The notes: a model not told the origin generated them from the sequence alone. A stretch of DNA of 64,000 bases from Variovorax sp. OAS795 (GCF_040546685.1 NZ_JBEPOH010000002.1:372001-436000), one strand, 5' to 3'. Shown: positions 1 through 9,161, numbered from the stretch's first letter. Translations and numbers: made by a program.

Positions 1-533
1 TGTGCAGGCTCGGGCTCATGTTCTGCATGAACCCGGCCGCTGCGCTGGCCGCGGCATTCAGCGTGCTGCGGCCGGGCGGCCGCTTCGTTGCACTGGTGTT
101 CGGCGACCCCGCAGACAACCCTTGCATCACGACCATGATGAGGGTGGCCCGCAAGCACCGGGGGTTGACCGGTAGCGTGTCACCGTATGCCGATGGTGGC
201 CTGTTCAGCCTTGCGGCACCGGGCAGGCTCGCAAGTCTTTTGGCGGCGGCCGGGTTCGCCGAGATCGCGACGCAATCGGTTGCAGCGCCATTCGAATGTC
301 CCGATGCCGCTGCCTACGTCGCCTTCGTCCGAAGTTCGGGTTCACCGATCATGGAAGTGCTCGCGCCGCTGGATGCGAAAGCCAGGGAACTGGCTTGGCA
401 AGAAATGGTGGAGGCGCTCGAGCAATTCCAGTGCGATGGAGGCTGGCGCGGGCCCAACGCGCTGTTGCTCGGCTCGGCAACGCGAGCGGCGAGTGTGACG
501 ATCGATCGCGCGCTCGTCAGAAGGCGCTCTTGA
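1..533 (+). CDS. SAM-dependent methyltransferase, C-terminal part (cut by window edge)
   Basis: The reading frame is open from the first bases, with a coding-like CRLGLMFCMNP upstream of the first internal ATG at 18, so the real start lies outside the window. The visible part matches the C-terminal half of class I (UbiE/Coq5-like) methyltransferases: the post-motif-II segment with MFCMNP followed by LRPGGRFVALVFG, then a helical lid. The methyl acceptor cannot be told from this part. Its stop overlaps by 17 bases, tail to tail, the end of the minus-strand SDR gene, so the two genes are convergent. The assignment to the fold is fairly safe; the substrate is unknown. Confidence 0.75.
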   Translation, partial: CRLGLMFCMNPAAALAAAFSVLRPGGRFVALVFGDPADNPCITTMMRVARKHRGLTGSVSPYADGGLFSLAAPGRLASLLAAAGFAEIATQSVAAPFECPDAAAYVAFVRSSGSPIMEVLAPLDAKARELAWQEMVEALEQFQCDGGWRGPNALLLGSATRAASVTIDRALVRRRS

Positions 534-1308
534 CGATGCCGCCATCGACGCGAAGGGCCGCGCCCGTGGTCGCCGACGCGAGCGGACTCGCCACGTAGGC
601 CACGAGCGAGGCCACCTCCTGCGGCGAAGCGAAGCGCTTGATCAGCGAGGTCGGGCGAACGTCGTCGAAGAACTCCGCCTCGACCTGCTCGAAGCTCTTG
701 TTGGTCGAGCGGGCCATGCCTTCCACGAACTCACCGACGCCGCGCGATTTCGTGGGGCCGGGAAGGACGCTGTTGACCGTGATGCCGGTGCCGGCGACCG
801 ATTCCGCCAGCCCGCGTGACACCGCGAGTTGCGCGGTCTTTGTCATGCCGTAATGGATCATCTCGGCCGGGATCTGCACTGCGCTTTCACTGGAGATGAA
901 GACGATCCGGCCCCAGTTCGTGCGCCTCATCTCCGGCAGCACCAGGCGTGCAAGGCGAACCCCGCTCAGCACGTTGACGTCGAAGAAGCGCTGCCAGTCT
1001 TCATCGGGAATATCTTCGAAAGCCTTGGCCTCGAAGATGCCCAGGTTGTTCACCAGGATGCCGATGCCGGGGTGGCGGCGCACGGCTTCCTCGGCGGCGT
1101 CGGCCCGGCTGAGGTCTCCTGCATGGCCGAGCACCGTGCCTTGCGTTTCGGAGCGGATGCGGTCCACCGCCTCGTCGACCGCCGCCTGCGACCTGCCGTT
1201 CACGATCACGCTCGCGCCCTCCTGGGCCAGCGTGTGCGCAATTGCAAAGCCGATGCCGGCGGTGCTTCCGCTCACCAGGGCGAGCTTTCCTTTGAGTTGC
1301 AGGTCCAT
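517..1308 (-). CDS. Short-chain dehydrogenase/reductase (SDR), classical type
   Basis: A 263-residue NAD(P)-dependent oxidoreductase. The nucleotide-binding motif SGSTAGIG lies at residues 13-20, NNLG (usual NNAG) at 87-90, and the catalytic Ser140, Tyr153 and Lys157 in the YGMTK segment; the C-terminal DGG motif is present. The ATG at 1308 has GGAGAAC just upstream, which favours it over a start 60 bases further out. It follows the alpha/beta hydrolase gene by 94 bases on the same strand and is probably co-transcribed with it. This suggests oxidation or reduction of a product of that hydrolase, but the substrate is not evident. Confidence 0.85.
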   Translation of the reverse strand: MDLQLKGKLALVSGSTAGIGFAIAHTLAQEGASVIVNGRSQAAVDEAVDRIRSETQGTVLGHAGDLSRADAAEEAVRRHPGIGILVNNLGIFEAKAFEDIPDEDWQRFFDVNVLSGVRLARLVLPEMRRTNWGRIVFISSESAVQIPAEMIHYGMTKTAQLAVSRGLAESVAGTGITVNSVLPGPTKSRGVGEFVEGMARSTNKSFEQVEAEFFDDVRPTSLIKRFASPQEVASLVAYVASPLASATTGAALRVDGGIVKSAF

Positions 1309-1402
1309 CAGGGTTCTCCGGGGTTGGATTCGGCGTTCATGTTCGTCGAGTTCTGCAGTTCGCGCCACCCGCGCGGTGCACGCGTCGCGTCGGCTTTTTC
1401 TG

Positions 1403-2368
1403 CTAGCCCAGGAAGTTGACCAATGCCGGAATGACCTGCTCCGGCGCCTCTTCCATCAACCAGTGCCCGGAGCCTTTGACGATGATGCCCTGCACGTTGG
1501 TCGCAACCATCTTTCCTTGCTCGATCAGGAAGGCCCCGCCGGCCTTTTCACCGGAGAGCACCAGCATCGGCATGGGCAGCGGCGTCTTGCCCAGTTCGGC
1601 GAACTCGGCCGCATCCTTCTCGAAAGCCTTGAAGTATTCAAACCCTGCACGCATGCCGCCGGGTTGCGCATAGGCCCTGGCGTAGAACTGGCGGTCGGCT
1701 TCGGGCACCGAGTGCCTGGGGTCGGCCGCAAAGTCGTTCCAGAAATGCTCGAAATAGGTGCGCTCGCGTCCTTTCACGAGCGCCAGCGGTGTCGCGCCGT
1801 GGAAATGGAAATGCCACAGGTCGCGCAGGAGCCAGACGTTCTGCCATTCGCCGATGCCGGGCAGGAAGGCGTCCATGAGCACCACCTTGTCCGTCTCCGA
1901 AGGAAACTGCGCGGCATAGGCGTAGGCCACCATCAGGCCGATGTCGTGTCCGACGATGCTCGCGCTGCGAATGCCGAGCGAGCGCACGAGCTCGTGAATG
2001 TCGATCGCCATGTTCTTCTTGCCATAACCCGTCTCGGGCTTGGAGGAATTGCCGGCTCCCCGAAGATCGGGCACGACCACGGTGTGCGTCCTGGCCAGGA
2101 GCGGCATCAGCGGGTTCCACATGTGCCCGGTCTCCGCGTAGCCGTGCAGCAGCACGACAGCAGGCCCGCTGCCGCCGATGCGGTAGTGGATGCGGGTGCC
2201 GTTCACCTCCGCGCTGCCCGCGCGGAATCCCGGCACCGCGTCGGCGGCGGGTGCCGCGTGTGCGGCGCGGCCCATGGTCAGCGCGGCGCCGACGGCGACT
2301 GCGCCGCCAAGGAGCGCACGGCGCGTGGGAGCGGACGGGGCGGCGGGGGTGAAGTCGATCTCGGTCAT
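1403..2368 (-). CDS. Tat-exported alpha/beta hydrolase, epoxide hydrolase/haloalkane dehalogenase type
   Basis: A 321-residue alpha/beta hydrolase. Residues 15-22 (TRRALLGG) followed by an Ala-rich hydrophobic stretch ending in AHAAP look like a twin-arginine signal, so the enzyme should act in the periplasm. HGY at 75-77 is the oxyanion region. GHDIG at 140-144 places an Asp (142), not Ser, at the nucleophile elbow, which is typical of epoxide hydrolases and dehalogenases. His302 in GSGHW is the likely general base. The gene is divergent from the LysR gene at 2489, its likely regulator, and the SDR follows on the same strand. Epoxide hydrolase is slightly preferred over dehalogenase. Confidence 0.82.
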   Translation of the reverse strand: MTEIDFTPAAPSAPTRRALLGGAVAVGAALTMGRAAHAAPAADAVPGFRAGSAEVNGTRIHYRIGGSGPAVVLLHGYAETGHMWNPLMPLLARTHTVVVPDLRGAGNSSKPETGYGKKNMAIDIHELVRSLGIRSASIVGHDIGLMVAYAYAAQFPSETDKVVLMDAFLPGIGEWQNVWLLRDLWHFHFHGATPLALVKGRERTYFEHFWNDFAADPRHSVPEADRQFYARAYAQPGGMRAGFEYFKAFEKDAAEFAELGKTPLPMPMLVLSGEKAGGAFLIEQGKMVATNVQGIIVKGSGHWLMEEAPEQVIPALVNFLG

Positions 2369-2453
2369 GTTGAACTTCCTTCTGTCGGTTGATAGGGTGA
2401 AGCGAATTTATGGTTCAGCTTCACTTCCAGAAAGAGCCCAAAAGTGGTTTACT

Positions 2454-2472
2454 CATTCAGCTTTTATGAATG
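2454..2472. promoter_or_regulatory. Candidate LysR-type binding site in the divergent promoter
   Basis: A perfect dyad, CATTCA, 7 bases, TGAATG, contains the T-N11-A signature of LysR boxes and sits 17 bases before the LysR start in an AT-rich intergenic stretch. Its position next to the LysR ATG fits autoregulation and control of the divergent hydrolase. The regulator-site pairing is inferred from position only. Confidence 0.45.
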
Positions 2473-2488
2473 ATTGGAAGAGGCTCCC

Positions 2489-3388
2489 ATGGACCGATTG
2501 CGTGCGTACGAGGTGTTCGTCACCGTGGTGGCGCGGGGCAGTTTCACCAAGGCGGCCGACGCGCTGGACACCTCGCCGGCCAACGTCACGCGCTACGTCA
2601 ACGAGCTGGAAGCCCACCTGCGCACGCGGCTCATCAACCGCACGTCGCGCCGACTGTCGCTCACCGAAGGCGGCGAAGCGCTCTTCGACCGTGCGAAATC
2701 GATCCTCGAGGAAGTGGCGGAGACAGAGGCCCTCGCGACCACCGCGTCATTGCAGCCGCGGGGGCGCCTGCGCATCAACGCGCCGCTGAGCTTCGGCAGC
2801 CTCGTGCTGGCGCCGTTGTGGCCCAGGTTCATGGCGAAGTACCCGGACGTCGAGCTCGACATCGCGCTCATCGACCGCGTGGTCGACATCGTCGAAGAGG
2901 GCTACGACCTTGCCATCCGCATCTCGCGGACCACGTCGGGCAACCATATCGCGCGCCTCCTGGGCCGCTCGCACAACCTGGTCTGTGCCTCGCCCGGCTA
3001 CCTTGCATCGCATGGCATGCCCGAGAGGCCGGCGGACCTTTCGCGGCATCCGTGCCTGGGCTACACGTACGGTGCGACCTCCGACGAGTGGCAGTTTGCC
3101 GGCCCCGGCGGAACACTGGAATCCGTGCGCGTGCGCTGGGCCCTGCGCGCCAACAATGGCGAAACCGCCCGCGCCGCGGCGCTCGCCGGTGCCGGCGTCA
3201 TCTGGCAGCCGAGCTTCGTGATCGGCGGGGATGTGAAGGCCGGACGGTTGGTCGAGGTCATGCCCGGCTATCACATGCCGCCCGTCGACGTGCTGGCGAT
3301 CTACGCAAGCCGCCGGCATCTCAGCGCGAAGGTGCGCGTGATGGTCGACTTTCTGGTCGATGCGTTTCGAGACTCGCCACTGGTGTAA
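2489..3388 (+). CDS. LysR family transcriptional regulator
   Basis: A 299-residue LysR-type regulator. The winged helix-turn-helix (residues about 3-60) includes GSFTKAADALDTSPANVTRY, followed by the linker helix and a two-lobed periplasmic-binding-like effector domain. The ATG at 2489 follows GGAAGAGG and starts the protein at MDRLRAYEVF, the usual LysR N-terminus; a TTG five codons earlier is less likely. It is divergent from the alpha/beta hydrolase-SDR pair, the normal layout for a LysR gene and its targets. The sequence resembles the CrgA/DmlR-like branch, whose effectors vary widely. Confidence 0.88.
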   Translation: MDRLRAYEVFVTVVARGSFTKAADALDTSPANVTRYVNELEAHLRTRLINRTSRRLSLTEGGEALFDRAKSILEEVAETEALATTASLQPRGRLRINAPLSFGSLVLAPLWPRFMAKYPDVELDIALIDRVVDIVEEGYDLAIRISRTTSGNHIARLLGRSHNLVCASPGYLASHGMPERPADLSRHPCLGYTYGATSDEWQFAGPGGTLESVRVRWALRANNGETARAAALAGAGVIWQPSFVIGGDVKAGRLVEVMPGYHMPPVDVLAIYASRRHLSAKVRVMVDFLVDAFRDSPLV

Positions 3389-3460
3389 GACATCAAACGC
3401 TCGCTCAAACGGCAAGCCGGCATGCTGAAGCCTTCTTCAACTTTTCAGCAGGTCAGCACC

Positions 3461-3736
3461 ATGCCCAAATTCGTGATTGAACGCGCCATCCCCGACATCG
3501 GTGCCACAAGCGCCGCAGACTTGCAGGCGATCTCGCAGAAGTCCTGCAGTGTGCTCAACGAACTGGGCCCCGAGGTCCAGTGGGTGCACAGCTACGTCAC
3601 CGGCGACAAGATCTACTGCGTCTACAACGCGGCCAGCGAAGAGCTGGTTCGCGAGCACGCGCGCCGAGGCGGCTTTCCGGCCGACAGCGTCGCCCGCGTC
3701 ATGGCCACGATCGATCCCACGACGGCCGAGGCCTGA
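3461..3736 (+). CDS. DUF4242 domain protein (small ferredoxin-like fold)
   Basis: A 91-residue protein matching the DUF4242/SCO4226 type: MPKFVIERAIP at the start, a central WVHSYVTGDKIYCVY strand pair and a C-terminal helix with ARRGGFPADSV. Characterised relatives are small dimeric proteins reported to bind nickel; whether this one binds metal is not known. The ATG at 3461 gives the family's usual N-terminus, better than the ATG at 3422. It ends 40 bases before the BTAD-type regulator gene on the same strand, so the two may be co-transcribed. Confidence 0.75.
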   Translation: MPKFVIERAIPDIGATSAADLQAISQKSCSVLNELGPEVQWVHSYVTGDKIYCVYNAASEELVREHARRGGFPADSVARVMATIDPTTAEA

Positions 3737-3776
3737 GGGCGGCGACAAGGGGGACAGATGCTGCGACACTGGCCGC

Positions 3777-5564
3777 ATGGCTGCCTCCATCCAACTGCTC
3801 GGCGTGCCGCAGGTCGTCCTGCAGGACGGCACGGTGGTGGTGCTACGGGGCCACAAGGCCTGGGGCCTGCTGGCTTACCTGGTGGCCCAGCAGGGCGCTG
3901 TGAGTCGGCAGCACCTCGGCCGCCTGCTGTTCGAGGACGCGGAAGACCCGCTTGCAGCGCTGCGCTGGAATCTCACCGAGCTTCGGCGGGCACTGGGTCC
4001 CGCCAGCCTGAGGGGCGAAGCGATCGCTCTGGATCGCAGCTCGGTGGCCTCCATCGACGTGGATGTGCTTCGGCGCGGCGGATCGTCCGAAGGCGTGCGA
4101 CTGCCTGGCATCGGCCGGGAATTGCTCGAGGGGATGAACTTCTCCGGCAGCCCTTCTTTCGATGGGTGGCTTCAAGCCGAACGCCGCCGCATGCATGCCA
4201 CCTCGCAGGCCGTGCTGCACGAGGCCGCACTGGCCCGGTTGGCGGCCGGCGCAGGTGACGAAGCCGTCGACCTGGCTGGCCGTTTGTTGGTACTCGACCC
4301 GCTGGATGAAAACTCCCAGGTCCTTCTGGTCCGCTGCCTGGCGAATGCCGGCGATGGCGTAGGCGCAGCCCGGCAAGCCGCTGCATGCAGAGAACTCTTC
4401 CAGCGTGAACTGGGTGTGCTGCCAGGCACCGCGTTGGGCGATGCGCTGCGAACCTCCACGTCGACGGCCGTGTCGCGCCCGGCGACCGGGCGAGCGGGCG
4501 CACTCGCGCAGATCGAGGCTGGCGAAGCTGCGATCGGCGCCGGTGTGCTGGAGGCCGGCCTGCAGTGTCTGCGCAGGGCCATCGTCGATGCCGATGCCAC
4601 CGGCGATCCGGCGCTGCGCTCGCGTGCGCGCATCGCGCTGGGAGGGGCGCTGGTCCATGCGGCGCGCGGCCGCGACGCCGAAGGGGCTGCGGCGCTGCAC
4701 CAGGCACTCGCGATCGGACGCGAGGCAGCACCACAACACGTGGCGGCGGCGTGCCGGGAGCTGGGCTACGTCGAGTTTTTGCTGGGTCGCTATGAACGCG
4801 CCCTGACCTGGGTGGAACGGGCCGAACCCTTGGCCCAGGACGTAGCCGAGCGGGCACGGGTGGCGACGCTGCACGGTTCCATCTTGAGCGACATGGCGGA
4901 CTACGAGGCCGCACAGGTGCAACTGCGGCAGGCGCAGGCCTGGGCCGAGGAAGCCTCCGACACCAGGCAAGGCATCTACGCCGCGTCCATGGCGGGCCGG
5001 GTGCTGGTCCTGACGAGACACCTGGATGAAGCCACCTTGCTGCTGGATCGCTGTATCGGTGAGGCACGGCGCATGTGGACCGCGTTTCTGCCGTGGCCGC
5101 AGTCTTTCCGTGCCGAAGTGGAGCTGCTGCGCGGGCACATCGACGAAGCGGCCGATCGTTTCGAACACGCGTTTGCGCTGGGTTGCCAACTGGCCGACCC
5201 CTGCTGGGAAGGCATCGCCGGCCGCGGGCTCGGCCTGGTGGCTGCTGCGCGCGGCGATGCCGACGGGGCAATGGCGATCCTGCTGGACACACTTCAGCGC
5301 TGTGGCCGGCTGCCCGATGCCTATGTCTGGGGCGGCGCCTATGCGCTGGATGCTGCGTGCACGGTGGCCATCGAGCGGGGCGATGACCGGGCAGCTGCGT
5401 GGGCCGATCGGTTGCTGGCGATTTCCGCCGGCGCGGGAATGCGTGAGCTGGTCGTTCGCGCCCATGGGCACCGGGCGCGACTGGGGGAGGCAGGTGCGGC
5501 CGAGGCCTCGAGACTTCTTGCCGACGGGATCTGCAACCCGGCGCTGGATGTGCTGCTCGCGTGA
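3777..5564 (+). CDS. Large transcriptional regulator with BTAD and TPR repeats
   Basis: A 595-residue protein. Residues about 1-95 form an OmpR/SARP-like winged helix (IQLLGVPQVVL, LAYLVAQQGAVSRQHLGRLLF, ALRWNLTELRRALG). Residues about 95-245 match the bacterial transcriptional activation domain (helical, ENSQVLLVRCLANAGD, RELGVLPG). The remainder is Ala-rich helical TPR-like repeats. It lacks the NB-ARC ATPase of longer AfsR-type proteins. The ATG at 3777 is the first start giving a complete DNA-binding domain. The partner DUF4242 gene lies immediately upstream and may be its target or effector partner, but nothing in the sequence names the regulated pathway. Confidence 0.75.
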   Translation: MAASIQLLGVPQVVLQDGTVVVLRGHKAWGLLAYLVAQQGAVSRQHLGRLLFEDAEDPLAALRWNLTELRRALGPASLRGEAIALDRSSVASIDVDVLRRGGSSEGVRLPGIGRELLEGMNFSGSPSFDGWLQAERRRMHATSQAVLHEAALARLAAGAGDEAVDLAGRLLVLDPLDENSQVLLVRCLANAGDGVGAARQAAACRELFQRELGVLPGTALGDALRTSTSTAVSRPATGRAGALAQIEAGEAAIGAGVLEAGLQCLRRAIVDADATGDPALRSRARIALGGALVHAARGRDAEGAAALHQALAIGREAAPQHVAAACRELGYVEFLLGRYERALTWVERAEPLAQDVAERARVATLHGSILSDMADYEAAQVQLRQAQAWAEEASDTRQGIYAASMAGRVLVLTRHLDEATLLLDRCIGEARRMWTAFLPWPQSFRAEVELLRGHIDEAADRFEHAFALGCQLADPCWEGIAGRGLGLVAAARGDADGAMAILLDTLQRCGRLPDAYVWGGAYALDAACTVAIERGDDRAAAWADRLLAISAGAGMRELVVRAHGHRARLGEAGAAEASRLLADGICNPALDVLLA

Positions 5565-5589
5565 TGAGCCAGTCGCTGACGTCGGGGCC

Positions 5590-7734
5590 TCAGCCCAACA
5601 CGATGGTCTGCCGCAGCAACCCAGATTGCTCCGCACTCGGCCCCACGAGGATCTCGACTTCGCCCGCCTCGAACAGGGGCTGCAGGTCCGGCCCGAGATA
5701 GCGCAGCTCGGCCGCGGGCAGCGCCAGGTTCACCGAGCCGGCTTCGCCAGGCCTCAATCGCAGCTTCGCGTAGCCCTTGAGTTCGAGCAGCGGCCGGGTG
5801 ACGCGGCTCACCTTGCCGCGAATGAACAGGAAGACGGTTTCCTCGGCCTCGCGCGCGCCGTCGTTGCGCAGCCTCACGCTGATCTTCAGGGTCTCCTGCT
5901 CGCTCACGCGCCGCGGCTCGACATGAAGCTCGTCGTAGTTGAACCGGCCGTAGGTCAGGCCGTGGCCGAAGGCATAGAGCGGCGTGTTCTCGACGTCCTG
6001 GTATTTGCTCGTGAAGTAATCGGCCGGGTTGATCGGCCGGCCTGTGGGGCGCTGGCCGAAGTAGATGGGCACCTGTCCGACGACGCGCGGCCAGCTCATC
6101 GGCGTGCGGCCGGTGGGAGATGCCTGGCCGGTGACCACGTCGGCAATCGCATGGCCGGCTTCGGCGCCGAGGAACCACGCGGCCAGCAGCGCGTCGGCAT
6201 GTTCGGCCAGCCAGGGAACGACGAGCGGGCGGCCCGAGAACAGGATGGCGACAACGGGGATGCCGAGCGCGTGTGCGCGCGCGATCACTGCTTCGGCCAG
6301 CGCCTGTTGCCGGCCCGGGAGGGCGGGCGTGGCGCGGCTCGCCGCCTCGCCACTCATCCTGGCACTTTCGCCCAGGCACAGCAGCACGGCCTCGGCACCC
6401 TCGCACATCGCTATGGCGGCTTCGATGCCGCTGTCGTCGCCGCCTTCGATGGCGACCCCGGGCGCATGGCGGATGTCCGCCTGCGGCAGCGCGGCGCGCA
6501 AGCCGGCAAGCACGCTGACGGCGGGCTCGTGTTCGCCGGCACCCCACCACGGGCCTTTCATCTCGGTGCTTGCGTCGGCCAGCGGCCCGATGACGCACAG
6601 TGCCTTCGGCGCCGCAGGCAAGGGGAGGGTGTCACGCTCGTTCTTCAGCAAGACGATGGCCTTGCGCGCGGCCTCGCGCGACAGCGCGTGCCGCTCGGCG
6701 ACGAGCGCCGCCGGCTCCGGTGTCGCGCCGCGGCGGTAGGGGTCGTCGAACAGGCCGAGCTGCTCCTTCAGCCGCAGCACGCGGCGCACGCTGGCATCGA
6801 TCTCCTCGATCGTCACCCGTCCCTGCTCGAGCGCGACCGGCAGGCCCTTGCGGTACGCGTCGGCCATCATGTCGATGTCGACACCGGCCTTCAAGGCCAG
6901 TACCGCGGCATCGGCGAGATCGGCCGCGACGCCATGCTTGATCAGTTCCGCGATTGCGTTGTAGTCGCTCACGATGACACCGTCCCAGCCCATCTCGCCG
7001 CGCAGCCAGTCGCGCAGCAAGGGGATGTGCGCCGTCATCGGCACGCCGTTCAGGTCGGTGAAGGCGGGCATCAGCGTCGCGACGCCGGCGCGGACCGCGG
7101 CTTCGAAGCCCGGCAGGTGCACCTCGCGCAAGGTGCGCTCGGAGATGTCCACCGCGGCGTACTCCCGCCCCGCATTGACCGCGCCGTACGCGACGAAATG
7201 CTTCGCACAGGCGGCCAGCGCGTCGGCCGACGACAGGTCGGCCCCCTGGAATCCGCGCACCTTGGCCTCCGCGATGCGTGCGTTGAGCCAGGGGTCTTCG
7301 CCGGGCCCTTCGGCGGTGCGCCCCCAGCGGGGATCGCGCGACACATCGAGCATCGGCGCAAAGGTCATCGCCAGGCCCTCGGCGGCGCCTTCGCGCGCGG
7401 CCTCCCGTGCCGTGCGCTCCCACACGTCCGGGTCGAAGGTGCCGGCCTCCGCGAGCGGAATCGGAAAGAGCGTGCGATGGCCATGGATGATGTCCAGGCC
7501 GATCAGGAGCGGAATGCCCAGCCTCGACTTCTCGACGGCCAGCCGCTGCATCTCGTGCGTGGGGCCGGCGCCCACCATGTTCAGCAGGTTGCCGACGGTG
7601 CCGTCGATGATCGACTGCGTGGAGTCTCCCGCGAGCACCGGTCCGGTGACCGTGTAGCTGGAGGCAGTCATCGTGAGTTGACCCAGCTTTTCAGCCAGCG
7701 TCATCCGGGCCATGAGTGTGTCGATACGGCTCAT
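5590..7734 (-). CDS. Glycoside hydrolase family 3 beta-glucosidase
   Basis: A 714-residue GH3 enzyme of the BglX type. The (beta/alpha)8 domain begins MTLAEKLGQLTM and has KHF (178-180) for substrate binding and VIVSDY with nucleophile Asp257. The second alpha/beta domain follows (KAIVLLKNERDTLPL), then a C-terminal fibronectin III-like domain (GRFNYDELHVE). No signal peptide is visible, so it is probably cytoplasmic, unlike periplasmic BglX. The start at 7734 gives the normal family N-terminus; its ribosome site is weak. It is divergent from the glucanase operon at 7866, suggesting that it trims the short beta-glucans made there. Linkage preference is not determinable. Confidence 0.9.
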   Translation of the reverse strand: MSRIDTLMARMTLAEKLGQLTMTASSYTVTGPVLAGDSTQSIIDGTVGNLLNMVGAGPTHEMQRLAVEKSRLGIPLLIGLDIIHGHRTLFPIPLAEAGTFDPDVWERTAREAAREGAAEGLAMTFAPMLDVSRDPRWGRTAEGPGEDPWLNARIAEAKVRGFQGADLSSADALAACAKHFVAYGAVNAGREYAAVDISERTLREVHLPGFEAAVRAGVATLMPAFTDLNGVPMTAHIPLLRDWLRGEMGWDGVIVSDYNAIAELIKHGVAADLADAAVLALKAGVDIDMMADAYRKGLPVALEQGRVTIEEIDASVRRVLRLKEQLGLFDDPYRRGATPEPAALVAERHALSREAARKAIVLLKNERDTLPLPAAPKALCVIGPLADASTEMKGPWWGAGEHEPAVSVLAGLRAALPQADIRHAPGVAIEGGDDSGIEAAIAMCEGAEAVLLCLGESARMSGEAASRATPALPGRQQALAEAVIARAHALGIPVVAILFSGRPLVVPWLAEHADALLAAWFLGAEAGHAIADVVTGQASPTGRTPMSWPRVVGQVPIYFGQRPTGRPINPADYFTSKYQDVENTPLYAFGHGLTYGRFNYDELHVEPRRVSEQETLKISVRLRNDGAREAEETVFLFIRGKVSRVTRPLLELKGYAKLRLRPGEAGSVNLALPAAELRYLGPDLQPLFEAGEVEILVGPSAEQSGLLRQTIVLG

Positions 7735-7793
7735 CAGGGATTTCGAATAGAACCCAAGGGCCTCAATGATGGCATGCTGCGGGCACAGAGCCT

Positions 7794-7865
7794 CGGCCGC
7801 GTTGTGCGGCCGACAAATCGGTGAAACCAAAGGTGTTACCGAGACGACAACGAAAGGAACCGTTC
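7794..7865. promoter_or_regulatory. Intergenic control region between GH3 and the glucanase operon
   Basis: A perfect 19-bp dyad (CGGCCGC, 5 bases, GCGGCCG) lies at 7794-7812. A little further on are two tandem GGTnnnACC elements three bases apart (GGTGAAACC and GGTGTTACC, 7821-7841). Such paired dyads between divergent sugar genes suggest operators, for instance for a LacI-type repressor, but no such gene is in the window. The ribosome site AAAGGA is at 7854-7859, before the GTG start at 7866. Confidence 0.35.
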
Positions 7866-9161
7866 GTGTTGAAGGATGACAGGAACCCCAAGGCACTGGC
7901 AGCCCTGCCCGATGAAGCCTTGATCGACGCCGTGCAGCGGCAGACCTTCCGCTATTTCTGGGACGGTGCCGATGCCGCCAGCGGCCTGGCGCTCGACCGC
8001 CGCACGCTCGTCGGCGCCACGGGCGAAGACCTGGCCGACGAGAGGGTGGCCATCGGCGGCACGGGCTTCGGGATCATGGCGTTGATCGTCGCGGTGGAGC
8101 GCGGCTGGGTCACGCGGGACGCGGCGCTGGAGCGCCTGGGGCGCATGCGGGACGCTCTCATGCGCGCCAAGCGGTACCACGGCGCCTTTCCGCACTTCAT
8201 GGACGGGGCGAGCGGCGCAACGATCCCGATGAGCCCCAAGGACGACGCGGGCGATCTGGTCGAGACCTCGTTCCTGTGCATGGGCCTGCTGTGTGCGCGC
8301 CAGTATTTCAGCGAGGACACGGCCATGGCGCGCCAGCTGCGCGCCGACTTCGACACGCTGTGGCAAGAGGTCGAATGGAACTGGTTCACGCAGGGCGGGC
8401 AGGACGTGCTGTACTGGCACTGGAGCCCGACGCACGGCTGGGCCATGAACCACCAGGTGCACGGCTGGAACGAGTGCCTCATCACCTACTTTCTGGCGGC
8501 AGCCGCGCCGCGCCATGCGATCGATCCGAAGGTCTACCACCACGGCTACGCCTCCGGCCCCGACTTTCTCAATGGCGGCTCCTACCAGGGCATCGAACTG
8601 CCGCTGGGCCCGCCGAACGCCGGCCCGCTGTTCTTTGCGCACTACTCGTTCTGCGGCCTGGATCCGCGCGGCCTGAAGGACCGCTACGCCGACTACTGGG
8701 ACCTGAACAGCCGCCATGTGCGGATCAACCGCGCCTACTGCATCGCCAATCCACGCGGCCATGCGGGCTATGGCGCATCGTGCTGGGGCCTCACGGCCAG
8801 CGACGACCCCGACGGCTACCTTGCGCACGATCCGAACAACGACAACGGCACCATCTCGCCGACGGCCGCACTGGCCAGCCTGCCGTATGCGCCGGCCGAG
8901 GTGATGCAGGTGGTGCGGCATTTCCTCACCGCGCATGGCGAGCGGCTGTGGAGGGACTACGGCTTCGTCGATGCGTTCTGCGCGCAGCGGGACTGGTTCG
9001 CGGACACCTACCTTGCCATCGACCAGGGCCCGATCGTCGTGATGATGGAGAACCATCGTACGGGCCTCCTGTGGAAGCTGTTCATGAGCGTGCCTGAAGT
9101 GCAGGCCGGGCTGCGGCGTCTCGACTTCAGCAGCCCGCATCTCGTGCCAGCGGAAGCATGA
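7866..9161 (+). CDS. Glucoamylase-like glycoside hydrolase, GH144-type (beta-1,2-glucanase-like)
   Basis: A 431-residue member of the Glycoamylase/COG5368 family, which contains the CAZy GH144 endo-beta-1,2-glucanases. Typical segments are TFRYFWDGAD, the conserved HGWNECLITYFLAAAAP core, YHHGYASGPDF, the LFFAHYSFCGLDPRG loop and ENHRTGLLWKLFM near the C-terminus. It has no signal peptide. The GTG at 7866 is preceded by AAAGGA at good spacing; an upstream GTG at 7821 has none. It opens a four-gene operon in which every junction is an ATGA overlap. A substrate of beta-1,2-linked or cyclic beta-glucan is suggested by family and the neighbouring GH3, but is not proved. Confidence 0.8.
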   Translation: MLKDDRNPKALAALPDEALIDAVQRQTFRYFWDGADAASGLALDRRTLVGATGEDLADERVAIGGTGFGIMALIVAVERGWVTRDAALERLGRMRDALMRAKRYHGAFPHFMDGASGATIPMSPKDDAGDLVETSFLCMGLLCARQYFSEDTAMARQLRADFDTLWQEVEWNWFTQGGQDVLYWHWSPTHGWAMNHQVHGWNECLITYFLAAAAPRHAIDPKVYHHGYASGPDFLNGGSYQGIELPLGPPNAGPLFFAHYSFCGLDPRGLKDRYADYWDLNSRHVRINRAYCIANPRGHAGYGASCWGLTASDDPDGYLAHDPNNDNGTISPTAALASLPYAPAEVMQVVRHFLTAHGERLWRDYGFVDAFCAQRDWFADTYLAIDQGPIVVMMENHRTGLLWKLFMSVPEVQAGLRRLDFSSPHLVPAEA

